DNA from: Elusimicrobiota bacterium
GTDB taxonomy: Bacteria; Elusimicrobiota; Elusimicrobia; UBA1565; UBA9628
Assembly (NCBI GenBank): GCA_003452935.1
Contig: DMMY01000030.1
Coordinates: 1 to 64,000, forward strand
Length of the DNA: 64,000 nt
Direction: 5' to 3'
In this document: positions 58,711 through 64,000 of the stretch, one piece after another
Position numbering within the stretch: the first letter of the stretch is position 1
How the letters are laid out: each line of letters opens with the position of its first letter
Notes under the pieces: generated by a model
What the model was told of the DNA's origin: nothing
Databases searched by the model: none
The model's input: only the letters and a program-made list of their open reading frames with translations
Program-made: the position numbers and the translations under genes

Positions 58711-59738
58711 GAAGAATCATTCCAGCCGCCATCATCGCATCCTGCGTCGCAGCCGCCGCCTGGGGCAGTCCCAAGAACCCAAAACCGGACTGGGTCGACG
58801 GGTCGAGCATGGAATACCCCCGGGATCAGTACCTCGTCGGAGTGGGAAGCGCCGACGATCGCGCCGCGGCCGAGGACCGCGCCCGCGCCGAGATCAGCCG
58901 GATATTCTCATCGCAAGTCAGCGTCAACACCCAATTAAGCGAAACCGAGACCAACGCCGCCCGCACCGGGACGAAGGGCGAGAACACCTTCTCCCAATCC
59001 GTTTCCCAGAGCATCGAGACCGTTTCCAAGAAGGTCCTGGAGGGCGTGGAAATCCCGGAGACCTGGCAAGACGACGCCACTCGGGTCTATTATGCCCTGG
59101 CGGTGCTGGACCGCGCCAAGGGCCTCTCCGCGGTCAACGACAAGATCGCGGACTTCGACGCCGATATCCGCCAATGGTACGCCCAAATGGTGCAGGCAAC
59201 GGACAAGCTGCCCCGCGTCAAGGCGGCGATGAAGCTCCTGGCCCTATTCAAGGCGCGCGCCGAGCTCAACGGCGAATTGCGCGTGCTCGACCCGGGCGGC
59301 AAGGGCTCCCCCAACCCGGTCGATGAGGCGGCCGTGCGCACGACCGCGGCCAAGGCTCTCGCCGAGCTCGACGTGGCCATCGACATCACGGGCTCCAAAT
59401 CCCGGGAAGTCGAGACCGGAGTGGTCAAGGGACTGACCGGCTTCGGCTTGCAGGCCTCGGCCGGCGCCCCCAGCGGCTCGGTCGACATCCTGGCCACGGG
59501 AGAAGTCGAGACCAACCCGGTGGAGGGCACCGACAGCCGCTGGAAGTTCGCCCGCAGCTACGTGACCGTATCCCTCAAGGACGGAAGGACCAACAAGGTC
59601 TTCCTGCAGTTCGACGTCAACGAGAAGTCCGCGTCCGCGGACTACAACACGGCCGCCCGCCGCAGCCTGGCCAACCTCTCCAAAAAGGTGGCGCAGCAGG
59701 TCAGCGACGGCATCAACGAATACTTCGAGAACCAGTAG
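58707..59738 (+). CDS. LPP20-like exported protein
   Basis: 343 residues with signal peptide (IIPAAIIASCVAAAAWG). PKPDWVDGSSMEYPRDQYLV and GVGSADDRAAAEDRARAEIS are the LPP20 core, as in the first gene of the set. C-terminal part has beta-rich VDILATGEVETNPVEGTDSR. Last gene before a strong terminator. Confidence 0.78.
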   Translation: MRRIIPAAIIASCVAAAAWGSPKNPKPDWVDGSSMEYPRDQYLVGVGSADDRAAAEDRARAEISRIFSSQVSVNTQLSETETNAARTGTKGENTFSQSVSQSIETVSKKVLEGVEIPETWQDDATRVYYALAVLDRAKGLSAVNDKIADFDADIRQWYAQMVQATDKLPRVKAAMKLLALFKARAELNGELRVLDPGGKGSPNPVDEAAVRTTAAKALAELDVAIDITGSKSREVETGVVKGLTGFGLQASAGAPSGSVDILATGEVETNPVEGTDSRWKFARSYVTVSLKDGRTNKVFLQFDVNEKSASADYNTAARRSLANLSKKVAQQVSDGINEYFENQ

Positions 59739-59747
59739 CCTGCCGGC

Positions 59748-59787
59748 AAAAAAGCCGCCCGACCATTTTGATCGGGCGGCTTTTTTT
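59748..59787. terminator. Bidirectional intrinsic terminator
   Basis: GCCGCCCGA (59754-59762) and TCGGGCGGC (59772-59780) with TTTTTTT after and AAAAAA before, so it works on both strands: for the lipoprotein set and for the convergent 519-residue gene. Confidence 0.9.
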
Positions 59788-59807
59788 CGGTCTATTCCAG
59801 GCCAAGC

Positions 59808-61367
59808 TTAATACGATTTTTGCAATTCAGACAACTTGGCGGCTAAAATCCGCGTGTGACCGCTACCGCTGTCATAGGGCGGATATTTCAGAGCTTGCTG
59901 CGCGATTGCGACGGCCTGTCGCACGACCAAGGGATCCGCGGTCCGAAGTATATGATCGGCTTTATTTGAGAGCACAAAGTATTGCTCATCCGATATCCTT
60001 ACGCTCATTGTCATCTGCAATGCCACTTCCGCCAGCGCATCCGCGGTTCCAATTCTGGCCAATTCATCAAGCGCATAGGCGCTGACATTCCCGGCAAACT
60101 CGCTCCATTCATTGTTCGCCATGAGTTTTTGCTGGAGTGTCGAGGGAATCACGAAATCGTTTCCCCACCCCGCGGTTCGCGCGAGAGACCTCAGCATGGA
60201 AATCTGCTCGGCTTTAGCGAGCCGGCCGAGGGCTTGATCCATAGAGGAAGCAAAGGTTTCAGACACGTTGGCCTGCAGCGCAACGTTGCTTTCCGCCAGT
60301 CCGAGAGCCTCAAAGGGGCTATCCTTGACGGTCACTGGATCGATCAAAACCGGGCGGCTTCTATGGGAGTCGTAATCATCCAACGCTGCTTTAAGATTTC
60401 GAATTCGAGCGCCCTGCTCGGTCGTCAGTTTCTGGGAGCCGATCAGCCAATCGAGGCTGCCGCTCATACGCATCGCCTCTTCTCTGGTCGCCGTCTGGGA
60501 CGCATCGGTGAATTCGTCAATGGTTCTATCGATACCTGCCTTGAGGGCGAAATGAGCGCCGGATACCGCTGACCTGTCTCGGGACCTGGACGCGGAACTC
60601 TCGACCTCGCTCATGACCCGAGACCAAGCACTACGCATATTCCCCGTCACCTGTATCGCGGCAGCCTTGATGGGAACTGCGCTTGTCGGCGCTGGGACCT
60701 TCTCCGCCATCTCGCGTCTTTGCGTTCCCGGCTCCAAGCGCCGCAGCCGCCAAGCCTTTGGCCACAATTTCCACCAGGAGGATGCGCCCGCTGACGCGGC
60801 AACCTCCGCGCCGCCGTTTTCCATGTCAGGCTTGGATTGGCCCGCTAGAGCTTCGGCGATACGGCCCATCTTTCCCTTCAACTGGACTTGCCGTTCTCGC
60901 TCCTGCTCGGATATATAGGGAGCGACTATGGCGTTAAGTTCGGCCAGTTTTTGCGTGACAACGAGCGCCTCTTCCGGCGTGGGATTATCCAGCCTCCGGA
61001 TAAATTCGGGGGCTTTGGCCTCCACCAAGCGCCGCCTATTGGCGAAACCTTGTTGCTGGACCTGAGCCGCTTGAACTCCAACGGCCGCTTGCGTCGCCGG
61101 CTGCGCGAGCGCGCGGATCTCCTGGCGAAGATCCGTGGCGTTATATGAAGGAGAGTTCAGAAAATTGCCGATGGCCGTATGCCACTGAGGCGGCACCGCG
61201 CGAAATATGCCGCCCACGGCCACTATGCCCGCGGTCTTGAACCCGCTGCTCGGATTCCTCGCCGCTGGCCCCGCGTGAATCGTCCCGGCCATCGCGAGCA
61301 TGACGGCCATCGACAGCAGCGCCCCGGTACTTCGGCCCGACGTCCAAGACGGCTTTCTTGATTTCAT
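59808..61367 (-). CDS. Uncharacterised exported helical protein
   Basis: 519 residues. Signal peptide (LLSMAVMLAMAGTIHA, cleaved about residue 28). Mostly helical, for example LRQEIRALAQPATQAAVGVQ and LVVTQKLAELNAIVAPYI; a short Trp/Arg-rich patch (SSWWKLWPKAWRLRRL) in the middle. No enzyme motif seen. GGAGGAG ribosome site. It starts 11 bases after a small HTH gene, so likely one transcript with it. Confidence 0.6.
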   Translation of the reverse strand: MKSRKPSWTSGRSTGALLSMAVMLAMAGTIHAGPAARNPSSGFKTAGIVAVGGIFRAVPPQWHTAIGNFLNSPSYNATDLRQEIRALAQPATQAAVGVQAAQVQQQGFANRRRLVEAKAPEFIRRLDNPTPEEALVVTQKLAELNAIVAPYISEQERERQVQLKGKMGRIAEALAGQSKPDMENGGAEVAASAGASSWWKLWPKAWRLRRLEPGTQRREMAEKVPAPTSAVPIKAAAIQVTGNMRSAWSRVMSEVESSASRSRDRSAVSGAHFALKAGIDRTIDEFTDASQTATREEAMRMSGSLDWLIGSQKLTTEQGARIRNLKAALDDYDSHRSRPVLIDPVTVKDSPFEALGLAESNVALQANVSETFASSMDQALGRLAKAEQISMLRSLARTAGWGNDFVIPSTLQQKLMANNEWSEFAGNVSAYALDELARIGTADALAEVALQMTMSVRISDEQYFVLSNKADHILRTADPLVVRQAVAIAQQALKYPPYDSGSGHTRILAAKLSELQKSY

Positions 61368-61378
61368 GGCTCCTCCGG

Positions 61379-61567
61379 TCAGACGCCTGACGGGACCTTG
61401 AAAAAAGTCTCCAGTCCCTCTTGCGTGATCTGATACTTCTTGCCGAACCGCCTCGCGGGCAGCTTGCCCTCGCGGATATACCGGTAAATCGTGTGGGGGC
61501 TGACCTCCAGTTTTTGAGCCAGTTCCTCCACGGTGTGAATCACCAAGGTTCCTATTGTCGTCGGCAT
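61379..61567 (-). CDS. Small excisionase/MerR-type HTH protein
   Basis: 62 residues, one winged HTH of the excisionase family: HTVEELAQKLEVSPHTIYRY and IREGKLPARRFGKKYQITQE. Not next to an integrase, so it may be a local regulator. GGAGG precedes the ATG. A palindrome CACTGT-CAT-ACAGTG lies about 32 bases upstream. Confidence 0.82.
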   Translation of the reverse strand: MPTTIGTLVIHTVEELAQKLEVSPHTIYRYIREGKLPARRFGKKYQITQEGLETFFKVPSGV

Positions 61568-61598
61568 GATCTTTCGACCTCCGCGCCGGATCGATGTC

Positions 61599-61613
61599 CA
61601 CTGTCATACAGTG
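61599..61613. promoter_or_regulatory. Palindrome upstream of the small HTH gene
   Basis: CACTGT and ACAGTG around CAT. Position before the start suits an operator for the HTH protein, but this is only inferred. Confidence 0.35.
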
Positions 61614-61751
61614 ATAGTCTGCCATGCGAAGCCATGTTCATCATGAGTCTTCAGGGTATATGCGACGTACAAAGGGCCCACGTCCCAATATAGGCCAAAG
61701 GTCTCATCCCGCACTTTACGCTGGCAGGGGTTGCCGAGTGAGTTTGCGGTG

Positions 61752-64000
61752 TTACTGGCCCTGCGGCTGGGAGGCTTCTTCCTGCGGAGGTCTCTGGAAG
61801 ATATTCTTGATAAGGGCTTTGGCCGGGTCCGCGATGAACTTACCCAACTGCACCTTGGTCTTGGGCTTGTCGAAGCTGCCGGTCACCTTGATGTCCATGG
61901 GCGCGACATTGGCCACCTGCGCGGTCACGAGCAGATCGAGTTTCTCGGTCGGCAGGTCGATGGCGCCTGCCGCGCTGACCTGGGCCGCGTCGCTGTAGAG
62001 GTGGCTGTCCCTGAGCGTCATGAGCCCCTTGGCAAAAGCATAGTCCCCCGAGATCTCAGTGAAGGCGATATTGTTGAAGTCCGGGAAGATGCGTATCCCG
62101 CCGATGCCGCCGATCTTCTGGATGACCATGAAAGGCAGGGTCAGGACCTTGACGATGACGGACTGAGTGGCCATCTTGCCGATGTTGCTGAAATTGCCGC
62201 CGGCCACCAGGAGCTTGGCCCAACCGTCCAGGGCCTTGAGCTCGGGCGTGATGCCCTCGAGTTCCCAGGAAAGGCGCACGTCCTTGGCCGCCATGTTGGG
62301 GTGCATGAGCGCGCCGACCGTGAACTTTCCCTTGGTCGCGAGGGGAGGCGCAGGCTTGCCTGGAGCGGCGGCCTTGGCCGGGGCAGCCTCCTTTTTGGCG
62401 GCCAGGGCCGCCTTGGCAGCCAGGTATTTGCCCAAGTCGAAGCGATCCAGGCTGGCTTCCACGTCGACAAACGGTTCCGTCCGATAATTTTTCAGAGTCA
62501 AATCCATGTTCAAGGCGCCGTCGGCGACCTTGCCGGACAGGTTAGGCACGTCGATGCGCCTTTCATCGAAGGAAGCCGTGCCCGTGAAATCCGCCAGGGT
62601 CAGGCCGGACACGGTCGCGCCCAGGCCTTGGAACTTGAGCTTTCCGGAGAGCACGGGCTTGGAGACCGGCCCCGAGACGCCGAGGGCGAAGAAACCGCCT
62701 CCGGAAAGTTTGAGGTCCCGGGTTTCGGGGGTCATGGCCGTAAGCTCATTAAGGACGAAGGAGCGGCATTTGAGCATCAAGTCCACGTTCGGCGCCGCGC
62801 CGCGCAATCCCTTGACCGGGCCCGAGACCTCCAAATCGTTCTTGCCCAGGATCACGCGCAGTCTCTTGAAATTGACGGCGTCCAAGCCGCCTGCCGCATC
62901 CACATCCAGCCTGATCGCCGGAATCTCCAGGCCGGCGGGAACTTGGGCGAAGGGCAGGTCCGCGGACTTAAAAGCGGGAAGGTCGAACTTGGCCTGGGCC
63001 TCGATGTCCGGCTCCGGCTTGCCGGCCAGCGCGCCCTTGATCACCCCCTTCGCGCTCGCCTCGCCGGCCTTGGTCTTGAGATTAAGGGACTCCAGCACCA
63101 CGTCCGCGCCGCCGCAGCGCAGCGATGCGTCCAAGACCGCGGCCGGGATGACAAGGCCGGCCGGGAGCTTGGCGAAAGGCACGTCCGAGGCTTTCATCTG
63201 CGGAGATTCTATGCGGGCCTTGGCCTTGAAGTCGACCGGCTGAGGCTTGCCGGAGAGCAGGTCGCGAAGGGTGCCGGAGGCCTCGACCTGGGCCGCGGCG
63301 GTTTTCAGGCGCAGGCTCGTCAGGGTCATATCCCAGGAGCGCAGGCTGAAATCCGCGTCCACGATGGAGGCGGGGATGATCAGCCCGGCCGGAAGCTTGG
63401 CGCCGGGGATATCCTCGCCTTTGAGTTGAGGAATATCCAGATGCGCCTTGGCTTTCAAATCCCGGGGGGCGGGCTTGCCCATCAAGTCGCGGACGGTTCC
63501 CGACAGCTCCACCCGGGAGTCTCCGGTCTGCACGCGCAAAACCGAGATCGCGGCGTCCCAGCCCTGCAAGGAGAATTCCGCATCCGCGGTCGCGGCCGGC
63601 ACGACCAACCCTTCCGGGAGCTTGAGCCACGGCGCGGAGGAAGACTTGAACCTCGGCAGGTCGAGGCGGACCTTGGCCTTGAGATCCTTGGGCCGAGGCT
63701 CGGGGCCGAGCAGGTCAGCCAGGGTCCCCGAGGCCTCCACCTGGGCCATGGCGGTCTTGATCTTGAGGAAGTCGAAGTCGGCGTCCCAGGGCTTGAGGCG
63801 CAGCTGCGCGTCCACCTCGGCCTGGGGAATGACAAGCCCGGCCGGGAGCTTGACCATGGGCACGTCCGAGCCTGCGGTCTGCGGGATATCGAGGCGCACG
63901 AGAATTTTCAAGTCCGGTTCGGGCTTGCCGGAAAACACCCGGCTCAACTTGCCGGACATTTCCAGCTTGCCCAGCCTGGCCGCGGCTTTGACGTCTGCAA
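61752..64000 (-). CDS. AsmA-like protein with tandem repeats (5' end outside window)
   Basis: At least 749 residues; the frame stays open to the window edge, so the N-terminus is missing. The visible part has five or so units of about 73 residues built on KLPAGLVIPA, a short strand pair and QVEASGTLRDLL (for example KTAAAQVEASGTLRDLLSGK). The end is the AsmA C-terminal region: AAKDVRLSWELEGITPEL, GGNFSNIGKMATQSVIVKVL, FNNIAFTEISGDYAFAKGLM and DLLVTAQVANVAPMDIKVTG. AsmA-like proteins bridge the membranes and move phospholipids or affect outer-membrane assembly. No stop or frameshift seen. Confidence 0.85.
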   Translation of the reverse strand, partial: ADVKAAARLGKLEMSGKLSRVFSGKPEPDLKILVRLDIPQTAGSDVPMVKLPAGLVIPQAEVDAQLRLKPWDADFDFLKIKTAMAQVEASGTLADLLGPEPRPKDLKAKVRLDLPRFKSSSAPWLKLPEGLVVPAATADAEFSLQGWDAAISVLRVQTGDSRVELSGTVRDLMGKPAPRDLKAKAHLDIPQLKGEDIPGAKLPAGLIIPASIVDADFSLRSWDMTLTSLRLKTAAAQVEASGTLRDLLSGKPQPVDFKAKARIESPQMKASDVPFAKLPAGLVIPAAVLDASLRCGGADVVLESLNLKTKAGEASAKGVIKGALAGKPEPDIEAQAKFDLPAFKSADLPFAQVPAGLEIPAIRLDVDAAGGLDAVNFKRLRVILGKNDLEVSGPVKGLRGAAPNVDLMLKCRSFVLNELTAMTPETRDLKLSGGGFFALGVSGPVSKPVLSGKLKFQGLGATVSGLTLADFTGTASFDERRIDVPNLSGKVADGALNMDLTLKNYRTEPFVDVEASLDRFDLGKYLAAKAALAAKKEAAPAKAAAPGKPAPPLATKGKFTVGALMHPNMAAKDVRLSWELEGITPELKALDGWAKLLVAGGNFSNIGKMATQSVIVKVLTLPFMVIQKIGGIGGIRIFPDFNNIAFTEISGDYAFAKGLMTLRDSHLYSDAAQVSAAGAIDLPTEKLDLLVTAQVANVAPMDIKVTGSFDKPKTKVQLGKFIADPAKALIKNIFQRPPQEEASQPQGQ

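Noticed and set aside
61379..61567. Integrated element marked by an excisionase
   Set aside because: The HTH family is also used by ordinary regulators, and no integrase or direct-repeat ends were found.

Overview
The window is a GC-rich bacterial chromosome segment with dense operons. It encodes Kdo/heptose lipopolysaccharide synthesis, the Lpt export proteins, hopanoid synthesis and a type IV pilus-like machine, so the host is a Gram-negative diderm. The gene mix and the divergence of the proteins suggest an uncultivated lineage such as Elusimicrobiota or a relative. That placement is inference, because there is no rRNA or other decisive marker here. I see no prophage, CRISPR array, complete insertion sequence or rRNA; one tRNA gene is present.

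Region 1 (1-15036): a gene-poor leader with a duplicated 40-bp hairpin repeat, then an extended -10 promoter and sixteen plus-strand genes, mostly overlapping by 1-4 bases. Five glycosyltransferases and a polysaccharide deacetylase are followed by lpxK, a DUF3108 protein, the heptose-7-phosphate kinase, kdsB, pyrG, kdsA, a small zinc-ribbon membrane protein, lptC, lptA and lptB. This is close to a complete lipid A/inner-core assembly and export operon. pyrG fits because CTP is the co-substrate of KdsB.

Region 2 (15037-27661): housekeeping and signalling genes. There is a TPR protein; a minus-strand group (gamma-carbonic anhydrase, a degenerate histidine kinase, a CheY-like regulator, an endonuclease III-family glycosylase and a ceramidase-family hydrolase); nadB; an HNH protein; uvrA; an ORF6N-domain protein with a strong palindrome upstream; and a secreted peptidase. 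Dispersed palindromic repeats sit at several gene 3' ends and sometimes supply the last codons and stop.

Region 3 (27744-32224): hpnJ, hpnI and hpnL on plus and hpnK on minus, the genes that turn bacteriohopanetetrol into its glucosamine and cyclitol-ether derivatives. hpnK lies 7 bases downstream of the pilin operon and overlaps hpnL tail to tail by 125 bases.

Region 4 (32232-46830, minus): an O-antigen-ligase/TPR protein, an OmpA-like protein, a PilM-PilN fusion, PilO-like and PilP/GspC-like proteins, a secretin, PilB-type ATPase, PilC-type membrane protein and four prepilin-like genes. This is a compact type IV pilus or type II secretion machine. tRNA-Thr(CGU) lies just upstream.

Region 5 (46954-54846): a second hopanoid operon, shc-hpnH-hpnA-hpnG-ispA-dxs, plus a small zinc-ribbon gene. 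It joins isoprenoid precursor supply to hopene cyclisation and side-chain building. The squalene-forming genes hpnC, hpnD and hpnE are not in the window.

Region 6 (54865-64000): a small zinc protein, orn, a four-gene lipoprotein set (LPP20-like, LpoB-like, COG3014-like, LPP20-like) ended by a bidirectional terminator, an unknown secreted protein with an excisionase-type HTH gene upstream, and the 3' part of a large AsmA-like protein with tandem repeats that runs off the window.
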